A stretch of DNA of 64,000 nt from DASTFY01 sp963769115 (GCA_963769115.1 CAVYKN010000010.1:310001-374000), one strand, 5' to 3'. Counted from the first letter of the stretch, positions 33,537 through 44,133 are shown. The notes: generated from the sequence alone by a model not told the origin. Numbers and translations: made by a program.

Positions 33537-33875
33537 ATGAACATCGTCGTGTTGCAGGGCGTGGTGACCCGCCCGGCGGAGGTGCGGGAGCTGGCCGACG
33601 GGACCACGCTGGCCCTGCTGGACGTGGCTACGGAGACGGCCAATGGCCGGCTCGTCGTCCCGGTGGCGTGGCCGGCGCCCGACCGGGCGCTGCCGAAGGA
33701 CGGGATCGAGGTGGTGGTCACGGGCCAGGTCCGCCGTCGGTTCTTCCGGGCCGGAGGAGCCACGCAGAGCCGGACGGAGGTGGTGGCGGACGCGGTTGTC
33801 CCCGTGCGGAGCCGCTCACGCGCCCGCCGGGCGGTGGACGAGGCGCTGGCCGGCGCCTGGGGCGACGACTCGTGA
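33537..33875 (+). CDS. Single-stranded DNA-binding protein (SSB-like, short)
   Basis: An intact 112-residue OB-fold protein resembling SSB. It starts NIVVLQGVVTRPAEVRELAD, the usual first SSB strand, then TTLALLDVATE and IEVVVTGQVRRRFFRAGGAT. It lacks the long Gly/Pro-rich linker and the acidic tip (DDDIPF-like) that recruits partners in the main SSB; it ends in GAWGDDS. It may be a secondary SSB (SsbB type) used in recombination or competence rather than the replicative one. ATG 33537 follows GAGGAAG at a good distance. A TACCGT -10 candidate is at 33464. Confidence 0.72.
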   Translation: MNIVVLQGVVTRPAEVRELADGTTLALLDVATETANGRLVVPVAWPAPDRALPKDGIEVVVTGQVRRRFFRAGGATQSRTEVVADAVVPVRSRSRARRAVDEALAGAWGDDS

Positions 33876-34005
33876 CGGCGAGGCCCATCCCCGGCCCGGC
33901 GGCCCGAACCCGCGCCATTGGCCGCGGCTACGATGGCGGGACCTCGGGCCGGCGTACACGGTTCGGCCCCGAGCCCGTGACCCCCGACCCCGTGAAGGAG
34001 TCCCC

Positions 34006-35058
34006 GTGGATCTCCACGCCCTGCTCGGTGACGATGCCGATGGCCTGCTGAACCACACGTCGAAGGGCATCGCCAAGGAGGACCTGCACCTCCCCGGGCC
34101 GGACTTCCTCGACCGCTGCCTGGCGCCGACGGACCGCAGCCCCGCGGTGCTCCGCAGCATCTCCACCCTCTACAACCACGGCCGGCTGGCCGGCACCGGC
34201 TACGTCTCGATCCTCCCGGTCGACCAGGGGATCGAGCACTCGGCCGCGGCGTCGTTCGCACCCAACCCTGCGTACTTCGACCCGGCCAACATCTGCCGGC
34301 TCGCGGTCGAGGGCGGCTGCAACGCGGTCGCGTCGACGTTCGGGGTGCTGGCCGCCGTCAGCCGTCAGTACGCCCACAAGATCCCCTTCATCGTGAAGCT
34401 CAACCACAACGAGCTGCTCACGTACCCGAACCGGTTCGACCAGATCATGTTCGGCTCCGCGAGGGAGGCGTTCGACCTCGGCGCGGCCGGCGTGGGGGCG
34501 ACCATCTACTTCGGCTCGGAGGAGTCGACCCGCCAGATCCAGGAGGTGTCGCGGGCCTTCAAGGAGGCGCACGACCTCGGGATGTTCACGGTGCTGTGGT
34601 GCTACCTGCGCAACAGCGCATTCAAGACCGAGCAGGCCGACTACCACGCGTCGGCGGACCTCACCGGCCAGGCCAACCACCTGGGAGTGACGATCGAGGC
34701 CGACATCATCAAGCAGAAGCTGCCGGAGAACAACGGCGGCTACAACGCCTTCTCCGGCTACGGCAAGACGTCCAAGCTGGTCTACGACGAGCTCACGACC
34801 GACCATCCCATCGACCTGTGCCGTTGGCAGGTGGCCAACTGCTACATGGGCCGCATCGGGCTCATCAACTCGGGTGGGGAGTCGAAGGGCGCCGGCGACC
34901 TGGCGGCCGCGGTGCGGACGGCCGTGATCAACAAGCGGGCCGGCGGGCAGGGGCTGATCTCGGGCCGCAAGGCCTTCCAGCGCCCGATGGGTGAGGGGAT
35001 CGAGCTCCTGCAGGCCATCCAGGACGTCTACCTGGACGCCGGCGTCACCATCGCCTGA
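34006..35058 (+). CDS. Class I fructose-bisphosphate aldolase
   Basis: An intact 350-residue DhnA/FbaB-type class I aldolase, which interconverts fructose-1,6-bisphosphate with dihydroxyacetone phosphate and glyceraldehyde-3-phosphate. GTG 34006 follows AAGGAG (33995-34000). Characteristic segments are VSILPVDQGIEHSAAASFAP, KIPFIVKLNHNELL, GAAGVGATIYFGSEESTRQI, WCYLRNSAFK and RIGLINSGGESKGAGDLAAA. Schiff-base Lys candidates lie in this set. Class I metal-free aldolases of this kind often serve gluconeogenesis. Promoter candidate TACGAT is at 33929. The gene stands alone between SSB and korA. Confidence 0.9.
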   Translation: MDLHALLGDDADGLLNHTSKGIAKEDLHLPGPDFLDRCLAPTDRSPAVLRSISTLYNHGRLAGTGYVSILPVDQGIEHSAAASFAPNPAYFDPANICRLAVEGGCNAVASTFGVLAAVSRQYAHKIPFIVKLNHNELLTYPNRFDQIMFGSAREAFDLGAAGVGATIYFGSEESTRQIQEVSRAFKEAHDLGMFTVLWCYLRNSAFKTEQADYHASADLTGQANHLGVTIEADIIKQKLPENNGGYNAFSGYGKTSKLVYDELTTDHPIDLCRWQVANCYMGRIGLINSGGESKGAGDLAAAVRTAVINKRAGGQGLISGRKAFQRPMGEGIELLQAIQDVYLDAGVTIA

Positions 35059-35205
35059 CGGCAGACCCGAGCCGCGACCTCGCAGACCGGCTCCTGCCGA
35101 CGGTGGCCTCACGGCCACGGAACGCACCTGGGAGGGCCTGGGCTGTGACGGGCGTCTCAGCGCCGTCCGGGTGTCCTGCTTTGCGGCATGCCCCGGGTGT
35201 ACGTT

Positions 35206-35252
35206 CCGTTCACAGATCGGACCTTCGGGGTACGACCGCCGTTCACAAATCG
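35206..35252 (+). promoter_or_regulatory. Paired operator-like sites upstream of korA
   Basis: CCGTTCACAGATCG (35206-35219) and CCGTTCACAAATCG (35239-35252) match in 13 of 14 bases with starts 33 bp apart, three helical turns. Each is preceded by GTACG. Spacing on one DNA face suggests cooperative binding of a regulator, probably of korAB. Confidence 0.4.
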
Positions 35253-35299
35253 CCGTGAGCGGGTACGGCACCCGCATGAGCACGACGCCGGCACTGACC

Positions 35300-35329
35300 C
35301 AGCCGATGACAACCCAGCCGATGACAACC
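35300..35329 (+). repeat. 15-bp perfect tandem duplication
   Basis: CAGCCGATGACAACC occurs twice in direct succession and a third copy begins (CAG) before diverging. It lies 17 bases upstream of korA ATG 35347. Confidence 0.85.
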
Positions 35330-35346
35330 CAGAGGTGGGGGAGTAC

Positions 35347-37235
35347 ATGACGGACATCGCCGAGCGGCCACACGCGCCAGAACCCCTTGGCGCAGTGGTC
35401 ATCCGCTTCGCCGGGGACTCCGGCGACGGGATGCAGCTCACAGGAGACCGCTTCACCAGCGTCAGCGCCTGGATGGGCAACGACCTGGCCACCCTTCCCG
35501 AGTTCCCGGCCGAGATCCGGGCCCCGGCGGGGACCCTGGCCGGCGTCTCGGCCTTCCAGGTGCACATCTCGGACCACGACATCACCACGCCGGGCGACGC
35601 CCCCAACGTGCTGATCGCCATGAACCCCGCGGCCCTGCGCAACGAGATGCACCGGGTGGAGCAGGGCGGGACGCTCATCATCAACACCGACACCTTCGAC
35701 GAGCGCAACCTCGAGAAGGCCGGCTACTCCGGCAACCCCCTCACCGACGACTCCCTCCGCGGGTACCGGGTGGTCGAGGTCCCCATGACCTCGCTGACCA
35801 AGGAGGCCACGGCGCCGCTGGGCGTCAAGCCCCGCGACGCCGATCGCTCCAAGAACTTCTTCGCCCTCGGACTGATCTGCTGGGTGTACTCGCGCCCGAT
35901 CGACGAGGTGCTGAGCTGGATCGACAAGCGCTTCGCCGGGAACGAGCTGGTCCGCGCGGCCAACCGCGCCGCCTTCCAGGCCGGCTGGAACTTCGGCGAG
36001 ACCACCGAGGTCTTCGACCACCAGTACGAGATCAAGAAGGCCGACCTCCCCGAGGGCGAGTACACCCAGATCACCGGCAACACAGCCCTGGCCTGGGGGC
36101 TGGTGGCCGCCGGCCAGCAGGCCAACCTGCCGGTCTTCCTCGGCAGTTACCCGATCACCCCGGCCTCGGACATCCTGCACGAGCTGTCGAAGCACAAGAA
36201 CTTCGGCGTGCGCACGCTGCAGGCCGAGGACGAGATCGCGGCCATCGGCACCGCGCTGGGCGCCGCCTTCGCCGGTCACCTCGGCGTGACCACGACCAGC
36301 GGGCCCGGTTTGGCTCTCAAGAGCGAGACAATCAGCCTGGCCATCAGCCTCGAGCTGCCGCTCCTCGTCATCGACATCCAGCGGGGCGGCCCGTCGACGG
36401 GGCTCCCGACCAAGACCGAGGCGGCGGACCTCAACATGGCGCTGTACGGTCGCCACGCCGAGGCGCCGCTGCCGGTGGTGGCGGCCTACCGGCCCTCGCA
36501 CTGCTTCGAGGCCATCATCGAGGCGGCTCGAATCGCGCTCAAGTACCGGACGCCCGTCATCTTCCTGTCGGACGGGTACATCGCCAACGGCGCGGAACCG
36601 TGGCGGCTGCCCGACGTCGACGCACTGCCCGACATCTCCGTCCCCTTCGCCACTGAGCTCAACCACGCGCGGGACGACGGGACCATGGAGTTCTGGCCCT
36701 ACCTACGCGATCCCGAGACGCTGGCCCGGCCGTGGGCCATCCCGGGCACCCCCGGGCTCATGCACCGGGTCGGGGGCATCGAGAAGGAGGACGGTTCCGG
36801 CAACATCTCCTACGAGCCGGAGAACCACGAGCGCATGGTCCACCTGCGGGCCGACAAGGTCGCCGGCATCGCCAACGACATCCCGCCCGCCGTGGTGCGA
36901 GGAGCCGAGGACGCCGATCTGCTCGTCGTCGGGTGGGGTTCCACGTGGGCGGCCATCGATGCCTCTGTGGAGCGCCTGGCGCGGCGGGGCACGAAGGTGG
37001 CTTGGGTCCACCTCGTGCACCTCAACCCGCTCCCGCCCAACCTGGGCGACATCGTGCGCCGCTACCGCCACGTCGTCGTGCCGGAGATGAACCTCGGCCA
37101 GCTCTGCCGGCTGATCCGGTCCGAGTACCTGGTCGACGCCAAGTCCATCACCAAGGTGCAGGGCGCGCCGTTCACGGCCTTGGAGCTCGAACAGGCCTAC
37201 GCCGACGTGCTGGGCCTGACCGTTGGGAGGCCCGC

Positions 37236-37239
<4 letters not shown>
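35347..37239 (+). CDS. korA: 2-oxoacid:ferredoxin oxidoreductase, alpha/gamma subunit (KorA type)
   Basis: An intact 630-residue fused gamma-alpha subunit of a two-subunit 2-oxoglutarate:ferredoxin oxidoreductase, which makes succinyl-CoA and CO2 from 2-oxoglutarate while reducing ferredoxin. The N-terminal gamma domain starts AVVIRFAGDSGDGMQLTGDR. The alpha (pyrimidine-binding) domain begins near residue 240 with TGNTALAWGLVAAGQQ, has FLGSYPITPASDILHEL, LQAEDEIAAIGTALGAAFAG, TTTSGPGLALKSE and LLVIDIQRGGPSTGLPTKTE. ATG 35347 follows GGGGGAG. The stop overlaps the korB GTG, so the two subunits are translationally coupled. Such KOR replaces or supplements the 2-oxoglutarate dehydrogenase complex in many Actinobacteria. 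Confidence 0.93.
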
Positions 37240-38251
<1,012 letters not shown>

Positions 38252-38259
<8 letters not shown>

Positions 38260-39484
38260 CGAACGGGCGGACGACGAGGCCCGTCCGCAGCTTGGGTGTG
38301 AAGAACGTCGACTTCGGCGGCATGAGCGCGCCCTCGTGGGCGGTGCGCTCGATCTCGGCCACGCTCACCGGCCGCACGAGGACCGCCGCCTGCGCGCCAC
38401 CGCCGGCCAGGACGGCCAGCACGGACGCCACCCGGGGTTCGTAGCGCAGGACGTGGGGCACGCCGGTCAACGCGTGCTCCAGGCGGACGGAGTCGAGATT
38501 CCGCACGCCCTCGAACCGGTCGGCCCGTGGCCGTAGCAGGGTGGCGGTGCCGTCGTCCTCGACGAACGCCATCGCATCGAGCTCCACCAGGGACGCCGCC
38601 AGCTCCGGGGTTGCCGGCCCGGCCGGCTCGGTGTCGAACCACGGCGTGAGGATCTCGAGCCAGTCCCGGCCGGCGGGCAGTCCGTCGAGCAGCCGGTGGA
38701 TGGCCGCCACGCTGAGCTGCTCCTCGACCAGCTCGCCCAGGTAGGTCATCGTGAGGTCGTAGGGCCCGGGGCGTCCACCGCTGGCCGCCCGGCGCTCCTC
38801 GCGGTACTGCCGGCTGACGCCGTAACGGTGGTGGCCGTCAGCGATGAGCACCGCATGACCGGCGACCGCGTCGCCGATGGCCGCGCACCGCTCGGGATCG
38901 TCGACGAGCTCGACGGTGTGGGTCACGCCATCGTCGTCGACGGTCGATCCCAGCGGCGCGCCGGGCTCCGTGAGCAGCTCGGTGAGCCCGGGCGCCAGCG
39001 ACAGCCCCCAGATCGGCGAGAGGTTGGCGCCGGTGGCGCGGGTGAGCTCGAGCCGGTCGGTCGAGTCCTTGGGTGTCGTCCGTTCGTGAGGGAGCACGCC
39101 CTGCCCCTCCGCCGGCTCCGCGTTCTCCGGTGTGACCTCCAGCGCGCCGATGACCCCGACGGTGGTCCGGGGCCGTCCGGCCTCATCGGTGAAGGACATG
39201 CGGTACAGCGTGAAGGCCGGCCGCTCGTCGGCCTGCAGGATGCCGTCGTCCTGCCACTGCTGGAAGGTGAGCGCCGCGCGCTCGTAGCGCCCCGGCCCCT
39301 CGGACTCCGGCGGCACGTCGACCCGCACGATGTTGGCGGCATGGCGGCTGGCCAGCTCCTCGCGCTCGCTGCTGCGGAGGACGTCGTAGGGCGGCGCCAC
39401 GACGTCGTCGAGGTCCACCTGCGAGGTGTCGTAGCGCAGACCGACGAAAGGCTCGAAGCGGGGCACGGACGTCAAGGCTGGCAT
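38252..39484 (-). CDS. DUF1015 family protein
   Basis: An intact 410-residue member of DUF1015 (COG4198), a conserved family without an agreed function. Family blocks are PFVGLRYDTSQVDLDDVVAPPYDVL near the N-terminus (two parts), ILQADERPAFTLYRMSF, GVLPHERTTPKDSTDRLELT, AGHAVLIADGHHRYGVSRQY (His-rich, highly conserved) and YDLTMTYLGELVEEQLSVAAIHRLL. I chose the ATG at 39484 because the conserved start follows directly; a longer frame to 39517 exists. It converges on korB and diverges from the HAD gene, with 23 bases between the start codons. Confidence 0.85.
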
Positions 39485-39507
39485 GCCGTCATGGCAGCAT
39501 CCAGCCC

Positions 39508-40296
39508 GTGACCTCACCCCTCGCGGCCGGCGCGCCGGTCATCTGCGATCTCGACGGCGTGATCTGGCTGTCCCTGCACGCCATCGCCGGATCGGCCGAT
39601 GCCATCGCCCGCCTGCGAGCGAGCGGGCACCGCGTGCTGTTCGTGACCAACAACTCGTCGCTCATGCGCGAGGACGTCGAGGCGGCGCTCCAGAAGGTCG
39701 GTGTGCCGGCGGTGGGCGACGTCCTCACGTCGGCGATGGCGGCGGCACGGCTGGTCGAGGCAGGGGAGCGGGCGGTCGTGGTCGGGGGCCCCGGCATCCT
39801 GCAGGCCCTGGGAGGCAGGGGTGTGGAGATCGTGGCGGACGGTCCCGCGGATGCGGTGCTCGTCGGCTTCACCCGCGACTTCGACTACGACGCCCTACGC
39901 CGCGCCAACGCCGCGGTCCGGGGCGGGGCCCGGCTCATCGGCACCAATGACGACGCCACCTATCCCACGCCCGACGGACCCATCCCCGGCGGCGGCGCGC
40001 TGCTCGCCGCCGTCGTCACCGCCAGCGGCCAGCGGCCGGTGGTGGCGGGCAAGCCGTACCAACCCATGGCCGATCTCGTGCGGGCCCATCTCGAGGGAGG
40101 GCCCGGCGGAGGGCTGGAGGGCGGGGTGATGATCGGCGATCGGCAGGAGACCGACGGGGACTTCGCCGGCCGCCTCGGTGTCAGGTTCGGCTTGGTGCGC
40201 TCCGGCGTCACGCCGTCCGGAGCCGTCGTCGATCCGCCGCCCGCGTTCGACGCGCCCGATCTCGCGGCGCTGGTCGACCTCCTCCTCGCCGGCTGA
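39508..40296 (+). CDS. HAD-superfamily phosphatase (NagD/PNPase-like)
   Basis: An intact 262-residue HAD hydrolase of subfamily IIA. Motif I is VICDLDGVIWLS (nucleophile Asp and acid/base Asp), motif II is VLFVTNNSS, motif III Lys is in VVAGKPYQPMADL and motif IV is VMIGDRQETDGDFAGRLGV. The C2-type cap lies between. Related enzymes hydrolyse phosphoglycolate, glycerol-3-phosphate, pyridoxal-phosphate or p-nitrophenyl phosphate; the position matches Rv1692 of M. tuberculosis (recalled), which is described as a glycerol-3-phosphate phosphatase. GTG 39508 gives the normal N-terminus. Confidence 0.87.
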   Translation: MTSPLAAGAPVICDLDGVIWLSLHAIAGSADAIARLRASGHRVLFVTNNSSLMREDVEAALQKVGVPAVGDVLTSAMAAARLVEAGERAVVVGGPGILQALGGRGVEIVADGPADAVLVGFTRDFDYDALRRANAAVRGGARLIGTNDDATYPTPDGPIPGGGALLAAVVTASGQRPVVAGKPYQPMADLVRAHLEGGPGGGLEGGVMIGDRQETDGDFAGRLGVRFGLVRSGVTPSGAVVDPPPAFDAPDLAALVDLLLAG

Positions 40297-40333
40297 CGCG
40301 CGGCGCCCGGCGTGGCTTGTCGTGATCACGCCG

Positions 40334-40346
40334 TAGGCTTCTCCGG
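40334..40346 (+). promoter_or_regulatory. Leaderless-type -10 (TAGGCT) before the Lys/Ala-tail gene
   Basis: TAGGCT (40334-40339) is followed by 7 bases and ATG 40347, the spacing expected for a leaderless transcript. No Shine-Dalgarno is present. Confidence 0.5.
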
Positions 40347-40907
40347 ATGGCTGCCACCAATGATCTCGTCAAGCGTCTCATCGATGCCGGGTTGTCCTTC
40401 ACCCAGATGACCCAGGCCAAGGCCGAGGACATCGTGAAGGAGATGCAGGAAGCGGGTCAGCTCCGCATGGAGGAGGCCCAGACCACCATCCAGGAGCTGA
40501 TCGAGGCCGGACGCAAGAACACCGAGGAACTGGCGCGCACCGTCCAGCGCGAGGTGTCCAAGCAGCTCCAGAGCTTCGGCATCGATCTCGGCGATCTCGA
40601 GGCCCGGATCGACGACCTCGCCCGCCGGGTGGGCCTGCGTCCGTCCTCCGGAGCGACCACGGCGTCGGCGACCGCCGCGGCGGCCAGTCCGGCCAAGAAG
40701 TCCACCGCCAAGAGGTCGACGAAGAAGGCCGCGACGAAGAGGACGGCGGCCAAGAAGACCGCGGCCAAGAAGACGACGGCCAAGAAGTCCACCGCGAAGA
40801 AGTCGACGGCCAAGAAGACCGCGGCGAAGAAGAGCTCGGCGCGGAAGTCGACGGCCAAGCGGACGCCGGCCAGGAAGACCGCAGCGAAGAAGACGGCCAG
40901 CAGCTGA
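40347..40907 (+). CDS. Phasin-like helical protein with histone-H1-like Lys/Ala tail
   Basis: An intact 186-residue protein in two halves. Residues 1 to about 100 are amphipathic helix (DLVKRLIDAGLSFTQMTQAK, ARTVQREVSKQLQSFGIDLG, LEARIDDLARRVGL), predicted coiled coil and similar to the phasin-like helical region of actinobacterial PHA/lipid-associated proteins. Residues 115-186 are tandem K-K-[ST]-[AT] units (for example KKTAAKKTTAKKSTAKKST), like eukaryotic H1 and the tails of mycobacterial HupB. The tail should bind DNA or RNA. It sits directly before tlyA, where M. tuberculosis has the small Rv1693. Expression appears to start from a leaderless promoter. Function is not established; nucleoid or ribosome association is inferred. 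Confidence 0.75.
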   Translation: MAATNDLVKRLIDAGLSFTQMTQAKAEDIVKEMQEAGQLRMEEAQTTIQELIEAGRKNTEELARTVQREVSKQLQSFGIDLGDLEARIDDLARRVGLRPSSGATTASATAAAASPAKKSTAKRSTKKAATKRTAAKKTAAKKTTAKKSTAKKSTAKKTAAKKSSARKSTAKRTPARKTAAKKTASS

Positions 40908-40926
40908 GCGGCCGCGTCGCGGCCCA

Positions 40927-41685
40927 GTGACCGTCCGCCGCCGCCTCGACGTGGAGCTGGTCCGGCGGGGACTGGCGCCGAGCCGGGCGGTCGCGCACGC
41001 GGCGATCGCTGAGCACCGAGTCACCGTCGGGGGCGCGCTGGCGGCCAAGCCCTCCCGGCTCGTCGCGCCGTCGGATCCGGTCGAGGTGATGGGGCCGCCG
41101 GCCCGTTTCGTCGGGCGCGGTGGCGACAAGCTCGACGCCGCACTGACCGACTTCGCCGTCGACGTCTCCGGCTGCCGGGCGCTCGACGCCGGCGCGTCCA
41201 CCGGAGGCTTCACCGACTGCCTGCTCCAACGAGGTGCCGCGCAGGTCGTGGCCGTCGACGTCGGGCACGGTCAGCTGCACCCGGCGATACGGGACGACCC
41301 GAGGGTGGTGGTCCGGGAGCGCTGCAACGTCCGCCACCTCGGTCCCGGGGACGTGGGCGGTGTCGTGGACCTCGTCGTCGCCGACCTGTCCTTCATCTCG
41401 TTGGTCCCGGTCTTGCCCGCGCTCCTCGGCGTGTGCCGGCCCGGCGCACCGCTCGTGCTGCTGGTGAAGCCCCAGTTCGAGGCCGGTCGCGCCGAGGTCT
41501 CGCGCGGCCGGGGCGTGGTGCGCGACCCCGCCGTGCGCACCGAGGTGCAGGCCCGGATCGATGACGCCCTGCGTGCCGCAGGCGCGACCATCATGGGTTG
41601 GATGGAATCGCCCCTGCGCGGCGCTGACGGCAACGTCGAGCTGTTCGTCCATGCGCGGGCGCGGATGACGGCGGCGGACCGATGA
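40927..41685 (+). CDS. tlyA: TlyA-family rRNA 2'-O-methyltransferase
   Basis: An intact 252-residue TlyA, which in mycobacteria 2'-O-methylates 16S C1409 and 23S C1920 and affects capreomycin sensitivity. An N-terminal S4-like domain (RLDVELVRRGLAPSRAVAHA, HRVTVGGALAAKPSRLV) binds RNA. The FtsJ-like domain has the SAM motif CRALDAGASTGGFTDCLLQ, VVAVDVGHGQLHPAIRDDPR and DLVVADLSFISLVPVLPALL, and the catalytic Lys is in LVKPQFEAGR. The end MGWMESPLRGADGNVELFVH is typical. GTG 40927 is used. The stop overlaps the nadK ATG (ATGA). Confidence 0.93.
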   Translation: MTVRRRLDVELVRRGLAPSRAVAHAAIAEHRVTVGGALAAKPSRLVAPSDPVEVMGPPARFVGRGGDKLDAALTDFAVDVSGCRALDAGASTGGFTDCLLQRGAAQVVAVDVGHGQLHPAIRDDPRVVVRERCNVRHLGPGDVGGVVDLVVADLSFISLVPVLPALLGVCRPGAPLVLLVKPQFEAGRAEVSRGRGVVRDPAVRTEVQARIDDALRAAGATIMGWMESPLRGADGNVELFVHARARMTAADR

Positions 41686-42533
41686 CCGCGGCGGTGATCG
41701 TCGCCCACCACGAACGCGGCGAGGCGGCGGCGCTCGCGGCCAGCGCCGCCCGCTGGCTGCGCGAGCGGGACATCGATGTCTGGATGCCGCGAGGCGACGC
41801 CGCCGCGATCGATCTCGACGAGCTGGGCGATGACCGGCCCGCGGGTCAGGCCGATCTGGCCCTCAGCCTCGGTGGGGACGGGACCATGCTGCGCACCGTC
41901 GAGCTCGTGGGCGGTGCGCGCACCACCATCCTCGGCGTCAACGTGGGGCAGCTGGGCTACCTGACCGAGGTGGAGCCAGCCGCCCTGACGAGCGCGCTCG
42001 AGCGCTACGTCACCGGCGCCTACGAGGTCGAGGAGCGCATGATGCTCGCGGTGGACGCCGACCCCGTCGGTGAAGCGCCCCCTCAGTCGTGGCGCGCGCT
42101 GAACGAGGCCGTCATCGAGCGGCGGGAATCCGGCCACACCGTCCGCCTCCTCGTGCGCATCGACGGCGCCCCCTTCACGAGCTACGCCGCCGACGGGCTG
42201 ATCGTGGCCACCCCCACGGGCTCGACGGCCTACTCGCTCTCGGCGCGGGGCCCGGTGATCTCCCCCCGGCACCGTGCCCTCCTGCTCACGCCGGTCTCGC
42301 CTCACATGCTGTTCGACCGCGCGCTCGTGCTCGACCCCGACGAGTCCATCGAGATCGAGGTTGCCGGACACCGCAGCGCCGACCTCAACGTCGACGGACA
42401 GCGGGCGCTCACGCTCGAGCAGGGCAGCACCATCCGCGTCGGTGCCGCAGCCGAGCCGGCGCGCTTCGTGCGCTTCGGACCCCGCCGCTTCCACCAGATC
42501 CTCAAGGCCAAGTTCGGCCTGGCCGACCGCTGA
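41682..42533 (+). CDS. nadK: NAD kinase
   Basis: An intact 283-residue NAD kinase, which phosphorylates NAD to NADP. The GGDGT motif is in LALSLGGDGTMLRTVELVGG, the NE/D pocket is ALNEAVIERRESG and the second conserved loop is ADGLIVATPTGSTAYSLSAR. The C-terminal beta-sandwich (PHMLFDRALVLDPDESIEIE, ADLNVDGQ) is complete. It overlaps tlyA by 4 bases and its TGA shares an A with the recN ATG, giving a tlyA-nadK-recN chain identical in order to Rv1694-Rv1696. Confidence 0.94.
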   Translation: MTAAVIVAHHERGEAAALAASAARWLRERDIDVWMPRGDAAAIDLDELGDDRPAGQADLALSLGGDGTMLRTVELVGGARTTILGVNVGQLGYLTEVEPAALTSALERYVTGAYEVEERMMLAVDADPVGEAPPQSWRALNEAVIERRESGHTVRLLVRIDGAPFTSYAADGLIVATPTGSTAYSLSARGPVISPRHRALLLTPVSPHMLFDRALVLDPDESIEIEVAGHRSADLNVDGQRALTLEQGSTIRVGAAAEPARFVRFGPRRFHQILKAKFGLADR

Positions 42534-44120
42534 TGCTCACCGAGCTGGTCGTCCGCGACCTCGGGGTGATCGAGGAGGCCCACCTCCTGCTGGGGCCCGG
42601 GCTCACGGCCGTCACCGGCGAGACGGGCGCCGGCAAGACCCTGCTCGTGGAGGCCATCGACCTGCTGGTCGGCGGTCGGGCCGACGCCGCGCTCGTGCGG
42701 TCCGGCGCCCCGGAAGGCGTGGTCGAAGGCCGGTTCGTGCTCGCCGGCGAGGAGGTCGTGCTCCGGCGGGTCGTGCCGGCGGATGGCCGCTCGCGTGCGT
42801 ACGTCGACGGCCGCCTGGCCACGGTGACGGAGCTGGCCGAGCAGGGCCGGACCCTGGTCGACCTCCACGGCCAGCACAGCCATCAGAGCCTGCTGTCCGC
42901 GGTCACCCAGCGGGCCGCCCTCGACCACTTCGCCGGGTCTGATCTCGGTGCGCTCGCTGCGGCGCGCCAGCACCTGCGAGACGTGGACTCGGCCCTCGCC
43001 GCGCTGGGCGGCGACAGCCGCAGTCGCGCCCGCGAGCTCGACCTGCTCCGCTTCCAGGTCGACGAGCTGGCGGCCGCCGACCTGCAGGATCCGGACGAGG
43101 ACGAGCGCTTGGAGGCCGAGGAGGACGCGCTGGCCGGGGTGGTGGCTCACCGACGAGGCGGCGATGCAGGCCCTCGATGCCCTCGGCGACGACGGCGCCC
43201 GCGACGCGCTGTCCGTCGCCGACGGTGCGCTGGCCGGACGAGGCCCGTTCCGCGTCGCGCACGACCGGCTCGTGGCCCTCGGCGTCGAGCTGGACGACGT
43301 GGTCGGCGAGCTGCGGACCGGGCTGGAGGCTCTGGAGGAGGACCCCGCCCGCCTCGAGGAGGTCCGCGCCCGCCGCCAGCTCCTGCACGAGCTGCGCCGG
43401 AAGTACGGCGACACGCTGGCCGATGTCATGGCGTACCACGCAGAGGCCGACGCACGGCTGGCCGATCTGGCCTCCCACGACGAGCGCCGGGCGCGGCTCG
43501 AGTCCGAGCGGGCCGAGGCCCTCGCCGCCGAGGCGGCCGCAGCAAGCGCCGTGGGCACGGTGCGCCGCGCCGCGGCGCCGGAGCTCGGCCGGGCCGTGCA
43601 GTCGCACCTCGGCGAGCTCGCCATGGGGAAGGCACAGGTCGAGGTCACGGTGTCGGAGGACCCCGAGGGCCGCGAGGTGGCGTTCCTGCTCGCCGCCAAC
43701 CTCGGTGAACCTCCGTTGCCCATGGCCAAGGTGGCCTCCGGCGGCGAGCTGGCGCGCGCCATGCTGGCCTTGCGCCTGGTGCTGACGGAGGCGCCGGAGA
43801 CCCTCCTCTTCGACGAGGTGGATGCCGGGATCGGCGGGGAGGCCGCGCTGGCCGTCGGCCGGGCGCTGGCCGGCCTGGGACAGCGGCACCAGGTCCTCGT
43901 CGTCACCCACCTGGCCCAGGTGGCGGCCTTCGCGGAACGACAGATCGTCGTGGACAAGCACGTCACCGCCGACCGCACGCGCGCCGTCGCCCGTGCGGTC
44001 GAGGGCGACGACCGCGTCGTGGAGCTGGCCCGGATGCTGTCCGGGATGAGCGAGAGCGGGTCGGCCCGGCTCCACGCGCTCGAGCTGCTCGACGGCGCGC
44101 GTGCGGTGGCCGGGTCATGA
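42533..44120 (+). CDS. recN: DNA repair protein RecN, one frameshift
   Basis: The SMC-like ATPase of double-strand-break repair, about 529 codons. It opens LTELVVRDLGVIEEAHLLLG, then Walker A in VTGETGAGKTLLVEAIDLL and DLHGQHSHQSLLS. A frame change lies near 43140 (a likely extra C in CTCACCGACGAG). The second frame carries the coiled-coil arm, the signature LPMAKVASGGELARAMLALR (about 43720) and Walker B ETLLFDEVDAGIGGEAAL (about 43799), then QVLVVTHLAQVAAFAERQIV. The two halves fit exactly with one base removed. Shares one base with nadK; steA begins 13 bases after its stop. Confidence 0.9.
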
Positions 44121-44133
44121 ACGGGTCGGTCCG

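Larger units (their letters stand above)
35059..35346 (+). other. Intergenic region upstream of korA with two repeat types
   Basis: A 288-base gap. It contains a small hairpin (GTGGCC/GGCCAC, 35103-35118), two near-identical 14-base sites (35206-35219 and 35239-35252) and a 15-bp tandem duplication (35300-35329). An open frame from TTG/GTG codons near 35188 runs in phase into korA but has low-complexity, repeat-encoded sequence, so I leave it non-coding. Confidence 0.5.

Noticed and set aside
35188..35346. An upstream extension of korA
   Set aside because: The extra 53 codons are repeat-encoded and polar, while ATG 35347 has a good ribosome-binding site and starts next to the conserved gamma domain.
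33928..36666. A 912-codon open frame on the minus strand
   Set aside because: It lies antisense to aldolase and korA, whose protein families are certain. GC-rich codon bias keeps the opposite frame free of stops.
40680..40900. A CRISPR-like or satellite repeat array
   Set aside because: The AAGAAGACGGCC-type repeats encode the Lys/Ala tail in frame, and have no uniform spacers.
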